Source of the DNA: Chitinophaga sp. LS1 | GTDB taxonomy: Bacteria; Bacteroidota; Bacteroidia; Chitinophagales; Chitinophagaceae | Reading direction: 5' to 3' | DNA: 64,000 nt | Assembly: GCF_034274695.1 (NCBI RefSeq) | Contig: NZ_CP128362.1 | Span: 5,396,501 to 5,460,500, forward strand | Shown here: piece after piece, positions 53,532-62,523 of the stretch | Layout of the letters: each line of letters begins with the position of its first letter | Position numbering within the stretch: position 1 is the first letter of the stretch | Position numbers and translations under genes: made by a program | The notes under the pieces: model-generated | Databases searched by the model: none | Told to the model about the DNA's origin: nothing | The model's input: the letters and a program-made list of their open reading frames with translations, nothing else

Positions 53532-54392
53532 TTACATCAGGTAATAACTCTCTTCCTGCACCTCCTGTACGGGCACCTCTTCGCCAATCATCTCCAGCAA
53601 ATTCATTTCAATCGTCTGACTAATCGCCGTCATAGGGGTATCTGTAGGCTTATTTTCAAAAGGATCCTGCATGATAATAGCCGTTCTCTCAATCGCAATA
53701 AACAACACCGGCACTACAAATACAATAATGATTTCCATCCATTGCGTCCTGTCTTCCAGTCCAAATGGCAGAATTGTCATTAGTACATAGATCAGAAAGT
53801 GAATCAACAGACTATAAGATTTTGGGAAAACAGTTTTTTTAATGCGTTCGCATTTACCCATGGCATCGCACAACCTGGCAATCGTGGCATCTATTTGTAC
53901 CTGCCTGTTAGGGTTCAGTTGCTGTGCAGCAGCCAGCACTTCCGCGTGTTTATTGAGCAAAAAGTTTGGCCAGTTACGGCTATCGGTATTGTATACAGAA
54001 AGATACGCCTTTACCTTTTCAGAAAAGGGTAATCCTCTTAATGATTCTGAGAGTGCATAGCACCAGATAATCTGGCGGTGTGCAAATTCATTTACCTCTT
54101 CGGGAAGAAATGTTTTTACCTGCCGGATAAGGGTCCGGCTGTCATTGACGATGGCACCCCAGATGAGTCTTGCTTCCCACCAGCGTTCATAAGATTGGGA
54201 GGTTCTGAAAGCGAGCAGGAGGGAAACGATGGTGGCGACAAGAGAGGATACTGCAAGAGGAATGGAGATGCGTTGAAGGATACCATAATGGTCCAGAGAG
54301 CCGGCGAAGATCGCGTAGAGGGCGATGGCGAGAATATCCCATTTGATGAGGTCGAGGAAGTACGAGATGGAGATCCGTTTGTTCAGTAGCAT
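53532..54392 (-). CDS. Bestrophin-family anion channel
   Basis: 286 residues with transmembrane segments at both ends of a helical core. LLLAFRTSQSYERWWEARLIWGAIVNDSR is the family signature (quoted here as LAFRTSQSYERWWEARLIWG), and FLIYVLMTILPFGLED and IEIIVVFVVPVLFI are the pore-lining helices. Bacterial bestrophins form pentameric channels; some conduct anions, some cations. Monocistronic. The 54393-54659 gap shows nothing else. Confidence 0.9.
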   Translation of the reverse strand: MLLNKRISISYFLDLIKWDILAIALYAIFAGSLDHYGILQRISIPLAVSSLVATIVSLLLAFRTSQSYERWWEARLIWGAIVNDSRTLIRQVKTFLPEEVNEFAHRQIIWCYALSESLRGLPFSEKVKAYLSVYNTDSRNWPNFLLNKHAEVLAAAQQLNPNRQVQIDATIARLCDAMGKCERIKKTVFPKSYSLLIHFLIYVLMTILPFGLEDRTQWMEIIIVFVVPVLFIAIERTAIIMQDPFENKPTDTPMTAISQTIEMNLLEMIGEEVPVQEVQEESYYLM

Positions 54393-54659
54393 GAAGGTTG
54401 AAACAATCAGAGTGGGAAATTGTTTAGCTGGAAAAATTATCTCTAAATTTTACTATTATTATTAAATGATTGATCTCTATGCCTAAAAGGGGGTATATAT
54501 GAAAAATTATATCCTTCCAATTTTCCGGCCTCAAAGAAAATATCTCCGAAATTGTCCTGGATTATAACGGCAATTCTACACTTTGATAACGACTACCTGA
54601 ATTCCTTAAAGCTCATTACAAAATTTAAAAAAAGGGGGAAATAACATTCCCCCCCAACC

Positions 54660-55508
54660 TCATAAATGACCTGTAGGATGAGTAATAAATACCGGTCCTT
54701 TTAAATTACGTATAATATTATCAGCACTGCTGCTGTTAAAAAACCTTGACACCCTGCTGCGACCATATGCTCCAAATGTACTGATCAGCTCCGTTTTTGT
54801 ATCCAGATATGCCTGTATCGCTATATCTGCCTGACCTGTCAGAATTTTGTAAGTCACATGCGCATCATACGCTTTCAGGTACTCCTGCAATTGCGTTTTT
54901 AGCGGTATGGTTTTCTCTCCTTTTTCACAGACATATACTATCTCACAATGCCTGTTTACCAACTCAGGAAACAGCGCCGCAAATGCCTTGATCGCATACA
55001 TGGAAGAGTAAGTCCCATTATAACAAAAAGCAACGCCATTAGCGGCATTGGGCACCTCCGGCAACACCATTACCGGGCATTGCGCATGGAGAAGCATGTT
55101 TTTAACAAAACCTGTTGGATTTGTATCAAACAGGAACGGGAACGAAAGCGCTTTCCCGATAATAAGCAGATCTGCAAAACGGCTTTCTGTCACAACTTCC
55201 TCTTCTGCAATACCTTTTATTTTTTTGATAGTACAGGATAGTTCCCTTGCTTTACAATCCTGTTTCAGGGTAAGGTAATTGTCTTCAATGATCTCTTTTC
55301 TTTCAATCTCACTCTTCTTCATTGTTTCATAATATTTACCTGAAAATCCTTCAATACTACTGGCCGATAACAGCTGGCCGGCACTTTTGGTGTCTTCCAG
55401 TAGCAGCAGTGTCAGGGTATGTTCGTGTAAAGAAGTCACTGTGGCGATAACGTCCAGTTGTTTTGCTGTATAGTTGACAGCATCGATGACGGCAAGTATT
55501 TTTTTCAT
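54660..55508 (-). CDS. Tandem universal stress protein
   Basis: 282 residues made of two USP domains (about 1-145 and 155-282). The first starts KKILAVIDAVNYTAKQLDV, and a middle strand reads ADLLIIGKALSF. The second ends in TFGAYGRSRVSRFFNSSSAD, which keeps the ATP/phosphate loop G-x-x-G-R-S-x-x-S. The gene lies close to a broken Hsp20 gene, so this is a stress-response neighbourhood. It is probably an ATP-binding stress protein in the cytoplasm. Confidence 0.88.
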   Translation of the reverse strand: MKKILAVIDAVNYTAKQLDVIATVTSLHEHTLTLLLLEDTKSAGQLLSASSIEGFSGKYYETMKKSEIERKEIIEDNYLTLKQDCKARELSCTIKKIKGIAEEEVVTESRFADLLIIGKALSFPFLFDTNPTGFVKNMLLHAQCPVMVLPEVPNAANGVAFCYNGTYSSMYAIKAFAALFPELVNRHCEIVYVCEKGEKTIPLKTQLQEYLKAYDAHVTYKILTGQADIAIQAYLDTKTELISTFGAYGRSRVSRFFNSSSADNIIRNLKGPVFITHPTGHL

Positions 55509-55814
55509 GGCATGAAAGTTTTAAAGGCATTGATAAGAAAGATAGCAATTACGGTTACTACCTTTCTTTCATCGTTTATGATAAAAGCACTTTATTAATT
55601 AAACATGGAATTCATTTTATGATCTACCTGAAGTTAGCACAATAATGCTATTGGAATCAATGATAACTATCATTTTCAGGGGTGATGTAAAGTGATGGAA
55701 ATCATTATTTACCATATCATTGATCATCGTTTTCACTATTAAACAAGGTGTACGATTCATATCGTTGACTAACCCATTACAATCCCCAATATTATTTAAA
55801 ACAGGGACGTAAGT
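55509..55814. other. AT-rich intergenic region between USP and Hsp20 remnant
   Basis: About 305 bases holding divergent leader DNA. Palindromic stretches such as tgataactatca and tgatgtaaagtgatgg are visible, but no hairpin with a T-run, RNA gene or conserved frame. Confidence 0.4.
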
Positions 55815-56030
55815 ATGTCTAAGGAATTATCCAGGACAGCTCTTGTCCTGCCTGCCGGCTTCAATGAAAATTTTGAACCCTGGAAAGATTTCTTTGATTT
55901 TAATACATTATTGCTACTGTTACGGCTGTAAATATTACAGAAGAGAAAAATCAGTTTAAACTGACAGTTGCTGTACCGGGAATGGACAGAGAAGACTTTC
56001 CCCGATGTGATATCGGTGAAGCTTTAATAC
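55815..56030 (+). pseudogene. Small heat-shock protein (Hsp20) pseudogene
   Basis: The frame from ATG 55815 reads MSKELSRTALVLPAGFNENF, EPWKDFFD, then stops. In another frame the homology resumes as TVTAVNITEEKNQFKLTVAV then PGMDREDFP, which is the start of the alpha-crystallin domain. Then it runs into unrelated sequence (C-D-I-G-E-A) and the rest of the domain is gone. A frameshift plus a 3' deletion inactivated it. The adjacent USP gene is in the opposite orientation. Confidence 0.75.
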
Positions 56031-56189
56031 CATCCCGTTACCATAAGTACATTAAAAGTACATTTCTATATCAAATCGATATTGAGGTGTACATTTAGTG
56101 GCGTATTAATACTCAATTAGTAACGGAGATATGCTATAGTTCCAACCTAAGTTGTAATATTAATGCTGTAACCTCAAAAATTGTTTGTT

Positions 56190-56729
56190 ATGGCGCTTGT
56201 TAAAGACAACATACTTCTTCAGGTTGTTCGGGGTACGCTCGGCGATCAAATCACGATTTACGAACGTAACGGGCAGATTATTATGGCGAAAAAACGCGGC
56301 CCGTCAAAGAAAAAGCCTACAAAGAAACAGCTGGAAGCCAGGTATAAAATGCAGGTAGCTGCGGCGTATGCGCGGGTGATCATCCAGGACCCGGAAATAA
56401 AGGCGTATTATAAGTCGCTGGCAGGCCCAGGACAGAATGCTTATAACATGGCCGTAAAGGATGCTTATAAGTCTCCTGAGGTGCAGAATATCCGGTTTGA
56501 AGAATCAACTGTGGTCGTGACGGCAAAAGACGAATTTAGGGTAGCAGAAGTGGATGTACGGGTAGTTGATGCTGCGGGTGACATTCTGGAAAGAGGGAAG
56601 GCGGTTTTAGGCAGGAATAGCGTAGAGTGGTATTATAAAGCAGCCAGTTTGCCGGTGGGCGGTAAGGTGATCGTTGTAGCGGTCGATTTGCCCGGGAATG
56701 AGACCGTCAGGGAGGTGAAACTGGAATAA
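56190..56729 (+). CDS. Hypothetical protein, lysine-rich N-terminus
   Basis: 179 residues from the ATG at 56190; a TTG three codons earlier is also possible. The N-terminal part (TLGDQITIYERNGQIIMAKK) is followed by a basic patch (KKRGPSKKKPTKKQ), a helical middle and a beta-sandwich-like C-terminus (VDVRVVDAAGDILERGKAVL). It is similar in style to Bacteroidota proteins of unknown function that start with the GxxGD(Q)I motif. No signal peptide. The gene converges with the LysR gene, 6 bases apart. Confidence 0.72.
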   Translation: MALVKDNILLQVVRGTLGDQITIYERNGQIIMAKKRGPSKKKPTKKQLEARYKMQVAAAYARVIIQDPEIKAYYKSLAGPGQNAYNMAVKDAYKSPEVQNIRFEESTVVVTAKDEFRVAEVDVRVVDAAGDILERGKAVLGRNSVEWYYKAASLPVGGKVIVVAVDLPGNETVREVKLE

Positions 56730-56735
56730 AAGCTC

Positions 56736-57626
56736 TTATTTTGGATTGAATTCCTTCGCACAATCTTTCAGGATCTTATTAAACGCCGTCAATGCATGTT
56801 TTCTGTAATACTTCGCAGAAAACAAAATAGTCGCATGCCTTTTAAAATCAGCATGACTGATTGGTATCGCCCTTAATGAAGGAAACCCAAATAATGAGCT
56901 ATTCATTAAAACCGTACACCAGTTTTTAGTGTCGGCCAACTGCAGGAGTGTATTGATATCATTCACTTCTATATCTATATTCAATTGAACTCCTGCTTCT
57001 GCCACTACCTTGTCAAATAATTGACGAATACTGAAACCTGCTGATGGCAAAGCCAGTGTCAGTCCCTTGATCTCAGTCAGTTTGATTTTTTTATAATCAG
57101 CCATCGGATGGCTTTCATGCGTGATCAATGATAGATGTGCTGTAAATAATCGATGTATTTCCAGTTGCCCGTCATCATTGGTTTCCATAAATGACAACAT
57201 ACAATCCACTGTACCTTTGTCCAGTTTCTGTAACAACTCGTTAGTGGATCCGAATATGATATTCACTACAACCTGAGGGTACATGCTCCTGAAAATGGGC
57301 AATGCTTTTACCAGCAATGCAGACAATCCATAAGTGCTGCCAATATTCAGTACCCCGGTTTTCAGGTCTATCAGGTCATTCAAAACCTGCTGCCCTTCCG
57401 TTGCCTGCAGCACGGTCTTATAAGCATGAGGCAAAAAGAGATTTCCTGCTTCGGTTAACCGTATCCGTTTTCCCAGTCTGTCGAATAACAAAACCCCCAG
57501 CGTATTTTCCAGCTGCTTGATCTGCTGCGAAAGGGTACTTTGTGTAATGTACAGTTCATTGGCCGCATCTGTAAAGTTTTGTAATTCGGCTGCCCGGATA
57601 AAGTATTTTAATTGCCTCAGTTCCAT
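56736..57626 (-). CDS. LysR-family transcriptional regulator
   Basis: 296 residues. The N-terminal HTH is FIRAAELQNFTDAANELYIT plus QSTLSQQIKQLENTLGVLLF, followed by a periplasmic-binding-protein-like effector domain (TGVLNIGSTYGLSALLVKAL). It lies 84 bases from the divergent gene at 57711, which it most likely regulates. The ligand is unknown. Confidence 0.94.
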   Translation of the reverse strand: MELRQLKYFIRAAELQNFTDAANELYITQSTLSQQIKQLENTLGVLLFDRLGKRIRLTEAGNLFLPHAYKTVLQATEGQQVLNDLIDLKTGVLNIGSTYGLSALLVKALPIFRSMYPQVVVNIIFGSTNELLQKLDKGTVDCMLSFMETNDDGQLEIHRLFTAHLSLITHESHPMADYKKIKLTEIKGLTLALPSAGFSIRQLFDKVVAEAGVQLNIDIEVNDINTLLQLADTKNWCTVLMNSSLFGFPSLRAIPISHADFKRHATILFSAKYYRKHALTAFNKILKDCAKEFNPK

Positions 57627-57710
57627 AATCGAAAGTTACGATTTACAAAATAGAAAAAATGAGTTTATCGGGATCATTTATTCTACGCAGCTTTGTATCA
57701 ACAAAAACGA

Positions 57711-58274
57711 ATGATCATGGAAATCACACAAACACCCGAAAATGCATTGTCTGCCTCTGTAGTAAGCGCCATTATCAATGCCCCCATTGAGAAAGTCAAT
57801 ATTGCTGACTGGTTATTAAATTTACCTGATGCGGAATATCAACGTTGTTCAATCAATCACATCGCAGCAGGCGTTTCCGCTACTTTTGACGGAACTCCGA
57901 TGTCTATTAATGTGGAAACTATTGGGAATGCGCTTGTGGTACAGCATTATGTGGCTACAGTAGCCCAACCGGATTACTGCCGTATGTTGTCTGTTTCTGA
58001 TACGATCACTGCCAGTGGAAGATCTAAGGTGCAGGTATTGTGGGAGCTTAGAGCAGAACGCATTGACGACCTTACCTGTCGATATACAAATACAATTCAT
58101 GCTACGGCTACGCCTGAATTTATGGCTTTTATAAAGGAACATGGAATTAGTCTTGCCGCAGCGGCACAGGCAAGGCAGGAGGCATCTGATGCACATAATA
58201 GGGAAGAAACACCCAATTTTGCAAAGAGTATTGAGAATAAAGCATTGTATGGACAGTATAATCTGCCTTTCTAA
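57711..58274 (+). CDS. LysR-controlled hypothetical protein
   Basis: 187 residues from the ATG at 57711; a second ATG two codons later is as good. No signal peptide or membrane segment. The middle (FDGTPMSINVETIGNALVVQHYVA and later VLWELRAERIDDLTCRYTNT) has the alternating beta strands of a START/SRPBCC-like or NTF2-like fold, but no family was recognised with confidence. The C-terminus is Ala/Glu-rich helix. It is divergent from the LysR gene and presumably its target. Confidence 0.72.
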   Translation: MIMEITQTPENALSASVVSAIINAPIEKVNIADWLLNLPDAEYQRCSINHIAAGVSATFDGTPMSINVETIGNALVVQHYVATVAQPDYCRMLSVSDTITASGRSKVQVLWELRAERIDDLTCRYTNTIHATATPEFMAFIKEHGISLAAAAQARQEASDAHNREETPNFAKSIENKALYGQYNLPF

Positions 58275-58303
58275 TCTGGTTATTGAGTGAGCAACTAATG
58301 GCT

Positions 58304-58369
58304 GGCCATCTGCTGTACCGTTGGCACGCTGTAACTGAGAAGGCTTGCGCTGGAAAACCGGCCTTCTTA
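58304..58369 (-). pseudogene. AraC gene fragment, matching part of the gene at 61505
   Basis: About 65 bases (ggccatctgctgtaccgttg, then gcacgctgtaactgagaagg, and tggaaaac) match 61751-61815 of the AraC gene with a few changes. On the minus strand this encodes the VPTVQQIADQL stretch before the HTH. There is no larger open frame. It is a scrap of a diverged paralogue of the AraC gene 3.4 kb away. Confidence 0.65.
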
Positions 58370-58407
58370 TAAGAGGTAATTGCTTTGCAGGAAATATCTA
58401 ACAATAA

Positions 58408-58441
58408 ATGTTTGCGGGTGAACAACTCCACCCGCAAACAT
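58408..58441 (-). terminator. Hairpin terminator overlapping the DUF3570 stop codon
   Basis: Thirteen-base arms ATGTTTGCGGGTG / CACCCGCAAACAT with an 8-base loop. The right arm reaches the DUF3570 stop codon, so the minus-strand operon ends here. The U-tract is weak. Confidence 0.75.
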
Positions 58442-59634
58442 TATTTAAACTTCAGATTCAACGAAACAATATTCGCCTGCAACCCATTAGTTTGCGTATA
58501 ATGCCCATACCTCAATTCCAGCATATTAAAATGCTGCCAGCCAAACACTCCATGTGGTGGTATCATACGTATTCCTGCACCAAAGAAATGACTGTCAAAA
58601 CCAGACAAATCATAATTGCTGGTATAATACTCATCCGCACTGGTATGCGCCTGATAGGCTGCAAAGTATTTCGTACCCACCTGATGATTATACCTGTAAA
58701 AAGGCGTAAGCGAATAAAATGGCGACAACTTCACAGAAGTCTCAAGACTCGCAGTATGCGCGGTGATGTTCCAGTTATCATGGTAATACCGATAATACCC
58801 CCGCAGCACTACTTTATCCCCCAGGAAATAGTTTGCCCGTATCCCTAAAGGTATTTTCAGCCTGCTATCTGGTAATTTCTCCACATGCACACTATTATCA
58901 TTGAAATACACCCTATGAAAAGGTAAGCCAAGATAACCGGATTGATAAATTACATCCATCAAAAACATCAGCTGGAACCGGGAGTTAACAATCTGTGACC
59001 ATGACACGCTGCCACTATAGGTTTTCCTCCCTGCCGTAGCGTAGTCATCATGTTCTCCATAACTGCCATCTGTTCTCAATTCAATAGGATATATCAGTTT
59101 CAGGTTATCCTGGTAGGTTTGCAGTTTAAGCGAGAATTCTCCCATTTTATTATGTGTCTTCTGTGCGAACAACAGGTTTGCACCGATAGACTGATAGTCA
59201 AATTCATGAGAGAAAGATACTCCTGCACCTAAGGTCGTCCCATTTTTATTCTCCATTTCCCAGGATACAGATGGGTAAAACCGCGTATCAGCAGATGAGG
59301 CAGAAGAAATCGTTTTAGGATCTATTTTGTCAGACGAAGCAGAGGTGTAGTGATCAATTCCCAGTTCTACATTCCAGGTATGCTTACGATCACGTTTGTC
59401 ATATTTTGAAAGTGTGACCTGTATGGAATTGGATAGATCTGTTAGGTTTTGTGTACCAATACCACCCGTCACCGCTGCATGATCACCATCCTGATGATAG
59501 TAGCTGGATATGATATTTACTTCTTCCAGTTGTAATGTCCGGTTTTTGTAGGTGCCGGAATCGGCAGGCGTTTGTGCATGCGCATACAATATACCTGCGA
59601 ACATTGCCAGTATAGCGAGGTTCAGTTTTTTCAT
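58441..59634 (-). CDS. DUF3570 outer-membrane barrel protein
   Basis: 397 residues with a signal peptide (ending LYAHAQ). The mature part has repeated beta-strand patterns (amphipathic strands with aromatic ends, up to a C-terminal Phe-Lys), so an outer-membrane barrel is likely. Motifs match the DUF3570 family, including YHQDGDHAAVTGGIGTQNL, which is the family signature at the N-terminus. It is the last gene of the thioredoxin-ApbE-DUF4266-DUF3570 operon, a conserved gene set. Function unproven; the set is associated with extracytoplasmic redox. Confidence 0.88.
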   Translation of the reverse strand: MKKLNLAILAMFAGILYAHAQTPADSGTYKNRTLQLEEVNIISSYYHQDGDHAAVTGGIGTQNLTDLSNSIQVTLSKYDKRDRKHTWNVELGIDHYTSASSDKIDPKTISSASSADTRFYPSVSWEMENKNGTTLGAGVSFSHEFDYQSIGANLLFAQKTHNKMGEFSLKLQTYQDNLKLIYPIELRTDGSYGEHDDYATAGRKTYSGSVSWSQIVNSRFQLMFLMDVIYQSGYLGLPFHRVYFNDNSVHVEKLPDSRLKIPLGIRANYFLGDKVVLRGYYRYYHDNWNITAHTASLETSVKLSPFYSLTPFYRYNHQVGTKYFAAYQAHTSADEYYTSNYDLSGFDSHFFGAGIRMIPPHGVFGWQHFNMLELRYGHYTQTNGLQANIVSLNLKFK

Positions 59635-59643
59635 ATAGCTTGT

Positions 59644-59868
59644 TTAGTTACAACCACATCCACCGCCGCTTTTAGCTCCATTAGCCCCGGAGGCACCTTC
59701 CCGGTAAGATTCGAAACTCAATTCTGTTTTTTCCACTTTGCGGTTGCCCAGCGTCATCTCACCATCATTCAGGCGATTCTTCTGGTATTCTTTGACGGTT
59801 GTACAAGAAGCCAGTAGGGTAGCGGTGATGCTACCCAGCACTATTAGCGTACAGGTTGTTTTAATCAT
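59644..59868 (-). CDS. DUF4266 lipoprotein
   Basis: 74 residues. The lipobox ALLASCTTV (Cys near 22) anchors it. The tail EGASGANGAKSGGGCGCN ends in the CGCN signature typical of DUF4266 proteins. An SGA-type stretch (GASGAN) lies near the end, which could be a site for ApbE to attach FMN (ApbE prefers SGAT/SGAS); that is inference. The ATG overlaps the ApbE stop by 4 bases, so ApbE and its possible substrate are translated in a coupled way. Confidence 0.88.
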   Translation of the reverse strand: MIKTTCTLIVLGSITATLLASCTTVKEYQKNRLNDGEMTLGNRKVEKTELSFESYREGASGANGAKSGGGCGCN

Positions 59869-60821
59869 TGAAGTTGGATATTATCTGAAGTAAATATTTT
59901 ATTCTGGTTGTCGATAATGATACAGGCAATCTGTTTAATCTGGTTAATCATATTCAGGCCGGCCCTGATACCCATGATCATCACGGGGGTGGCCATGGCA
60001 TCGGCTATTTCAGCATTGGTGCTGATAATGGATACACTTTTGATGCCTGTGACAGGTAGTCCTGTTTTCGGATCAATGGTATGTGAATACTTTTTCCCTT
60101 TTATGATTACATATTTTTCATAATTGCCGGAGGTAGCAATTGCCTGATCAGAGATGTTGAGATAAGAGAAGGGATGGAGTGTGCTATCTGGATCTGCAAT
60201 ACCTACGGTCCAGGGGGTGCCATCCGGTTGTGTGCCCCAGGCAGTCAGATCCCCTGCTGCATTGACGATACCGCTGTATACACCTCTCTGGCGCAACAAT
60301 TGCTTCGCGCATTCTGCGGCATACCCTTTTCCTATACCCCCAAAACCAATACGCATGCCCTTCTTTAGTAGCATGACTTCATTTGTTTCAGGGTTGACCC
60401 ATATATTCCGGTAATCGATCAGCTTAACCATTTCCCGGGCAGTATCCGGATCGGGTAATGTAGTCATTTGCTGATCGAAATTCCACAGACTTTTATCTAC
60501 AGATCCGTAACTCAGGTCAAAGGCTCCTTGTGTAATACGGGAGATTTTTGCTGCCCGCAAAATTAATTCGCAGACTTCCCTATCTACTGTTACAGGCTGG
60601 ATACCGGCATACCGGTTGATCATGGATGTCTGACTTTCTTCATTAAAGGTGGTGAGCAGGCGTTCAATACGACGTATTTCTTCAATGGCAGCATGGATGT
60701 GTGCCGAGGCTTTTTGCTCATTTTCGCATACAACCGTCAGCTCGAAACGATTGCCCATGAGTTTCAGTACCTTTCTGTATACCTTTTCTGTCAGGCATAC
60801 AACATCATTTTCCTGTAGCAT
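59865..60821 (-). CDS. apbE: FAD:protein FMN transferase
   Basis: 318 residues from the ATG at 60821; the frame also has an upstream TTG. There is no lipobox. The ApbE motifs are present: KLMGNRFELTV, MRIGFGGIGKGYAAE and SHTIDPKTGLPV (His and Asp contact FAD and Mg). ApbE splits FAD and attaches FMN to Ser/Thr of target proteins in the periplasm. Its start overlaps the thioredoxin gene by 17 bases and its stop overlaps DUF4266 by 4. The missing signal peptide is odd, unless export relies on another route. Confidence 0.92.
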   Translation of the reverse strand: MLQENDVVCLTEKVYRKVLKLMGNRFELTVVCENEQKASAHIHAAIEEIRRIERLLTTFNEESQTSMINRYAGIQPVTVDREVCELILRAAKISRITQGAFDLSYGSVDKSLWNFDQQMTTLPDPDTAREMVKLIDYRNIWVNPETNEVMLLKKGMRIGFGGIGKGYAAECAKQLLRQRGVYSGIVNAAGDLTAWGTQPDGTPWTVGIADPDSTLHPFSYLNISDQAIATSGNYEKYVIIKGKKYSHTIDPKTGLPVTGIKSVSIISTNAEIADAMATPVMIMGIRAGLNMINQIKQIACIIIDNQNKIFTSDNIQLQ

Positions 60822-61248
60822 GGAAGGTGTTTTTAAGCTGATCGACAAAACCTTCTGGTGTAGTATTGGGAATCCCTTCCCAGGTCTTTAATACCTTGCC
60901 ATTTTCATCGAGTAACAGTGTGTAAGGAAAATGGCCTTCTGGATTATATTTGTCCGCCAGGCTATCATTTCGCTTTTGTTGTTCCTTACTTAACTGATTC
61001 TTTTTTGAACGGGGGAAATCTGCATTAAGTAATACTAATTGCTGATCGGCAAAGGTTAGAAAGGCAGTATTATTAAAAAATTCATTTTTAAGGCGGATAC
61101 ATGGACCACACCAGTCAGATCCCGAAAAGTTTAATAGAATCAGGTGGTGATTGTTCACGGCTGTCTGTCTGGCCTTTTCAAAATCTGTTTCCCACACGGG
61201 GGTGGTAAATGTCCATAGGCATGACAATGCAATTAGCAGTACTTTCAT
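60805..61248 (-). CDS. Exported thioredoxin-fold protein
   Basis: 147 residues with a short signal peptide (MKVLLIALSCLWTFTTPVWE). The redox motif is SDWCGPCIRLK (Cys-Gly-Pro-Cys), and a cis-Pro site is FPYTLLLDENGK. It is a small thioredoxin-like protein of the DUF255/thioredoxin_7 type. It is the first gene of the four-gene operon and overlaps ApbE by 17 bases. It probably keeps a partner of that system reduced in the periplasm. Confidence 0.88.
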   Translation of the reverse strand: MKVLLIALSCLWTFTTPVWETDFEKARQTAVNNHHLILLNFSGSDWCGPCIRLKNEFFNNTAFLTFADQQLVLLNADFPRSKKNQLSKEQQKRNDSLADKYNPEGHFPYTLLLDENGKVLKTWEGIPNTTPEGFVDQLKNTFHATGK

Positions 61249-61504
61249 ATTATTAGTGCCATTTTGCTTCCTTATCTGATGGCAATACGAAGTAAACAGA
61301 TATGGTGTGAAAAGGTTGTTAAAGTCTTGATTTTAAGGTAATTTTAAGAAATTTATTTTTAGAATATGAGGGATTGTTTTGTAAGCTGTGAATAGCTGAC
61401 AATCAGGGGGGATTTTGCAAAGGTGAGGGGGAATTCTGTAGAGATTCTGGAAATTCTTTTATATATAGGAGAATAGGAACCCGGTTGGGATGATATTATA
61501 ATCA

Positions 61505-62434
61505 TTACTGTCTGAACGACTCCCGAAATGCCAGCGGCGACATCCCCGTTTTCACTTTGAAAATTCTACTGAAAGACTGCGGGTGCTCAAACCCCAGTTC
61601 ATAAGCAATCTCACTAACTGACAATGTTGTTGTTGATATCCGTTCTCTTGCCACTGCAATCAATTTATCCTGAATATGCTGCTGGGTATTCCGCCCTGTT
61701 GCTATTGTCAACAATGTACTGAGATAATTACGGGAAAGATGCAATTGGTCGGCGATCTGCTGTACCGTTGGCACGCCGGAACTGAGAAGTTTTGTACTGG
61801 AAAACGCTTCTTTCAGCAGATCGTCTAATCGTTCAAGCACCTGGTGATTCGCTATCTTACGTGTCAGGAACTGTCTGTGATAAAAGCGGTCGGCGTAGTT
61901 GAGTAAAGCCTCTACATGGTTGATAATAATATGCTGACTAAACTGATCCATATTCGCCTGATATTCCTGCCGGATATTTTGAAGAATGCTTACGATGGTC
62001 GCTTCTTCCTTGTCAGATAAGAACAATGCTTCGTTTACTGAATAGTCAAAGTAATCATATCTTTTGATACCTTTTGCCAGTGAGGTATGCCAGAGAAAGT
62101 CAGGATGGATCAGGAGCATCCATCCCTTTACTTCATTGCTGTCACCTGCCGCATCCTGCCCCATGCCAAATACCTGTCCGGGAGCCATGAAATAGAGAAC
62201 GCCTTCGTCAAAATCATAGCGGTGTTGTCCGTATTTCAGATTCAGATTGAAATTCCGTTTGAGCGCGATCACATAAAAGTCAAATACCATGGATTTGGAG
62301 ACTTCCAGAAACTCTGCATTGACAGCTGTTAATTCCAGCACACTGATCGATGGGTGCATGGGCGGCGGAAATTTTCTGAGTCGATGCAGTTCGCTGATGG
62401 AATGGATGCGAACAGGTGATGTGTTTTTCATCAT
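61505..62434 (-). CDS. AraC-family transcriptional regulator
   Basis: 309 residues. The N-terminal cupin-like sensor domain contains DFDEGVLYFMAPGQVFGMG. The C-terminal HTH is complete (TVQQIADQLHLSRNYLSTLL then VSEIAYELGFEHPQSFSRIF, ending KTGMSPLAFR). A 65-base scrap of a related gene lies at 58304. The SnoaL-like gene 89 bases upstream is on the same strand, so the two might be cotranscribed or regulated together. Ligand unknown. Confidence 0.93.
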   Translation of the reverse strand: MMKNTSPVRIHSISELHRLRKFPPPMHPSISVLELTAVNAEFLEVSKSMVFDFYVIALKRNFNLNLKYGQHRYDFDEGVLYFMAPGQVFGMGQDAAGDSNEVKGWMLLIHPDFLWHTSLAKGIKRYDYFDYSVNEALFLSDKEEATIVSILQNIRQEYQANMDQFSQHIIINHVEALLNYADRFYHRQFLTRKIANHQVLERLDDLLKEAFSSTKLLSSGVPTVQQIADQLHLSRNYLSTLLTIATGRNTQQHIQDKLIAVARERISTTTLSVSEIAYELGFEHPQSFSRIFKVKTGMSPLAFRESFRQ

Positions 62435-62523
62435 TTAAAGCTATGTAGTTTAACGGCTTTTAAATTTGTTACAGGCAGGAAGGTTCATGTCCTTTCTGTA
62501 TACCCAGAGGATGCCCATCCCTA

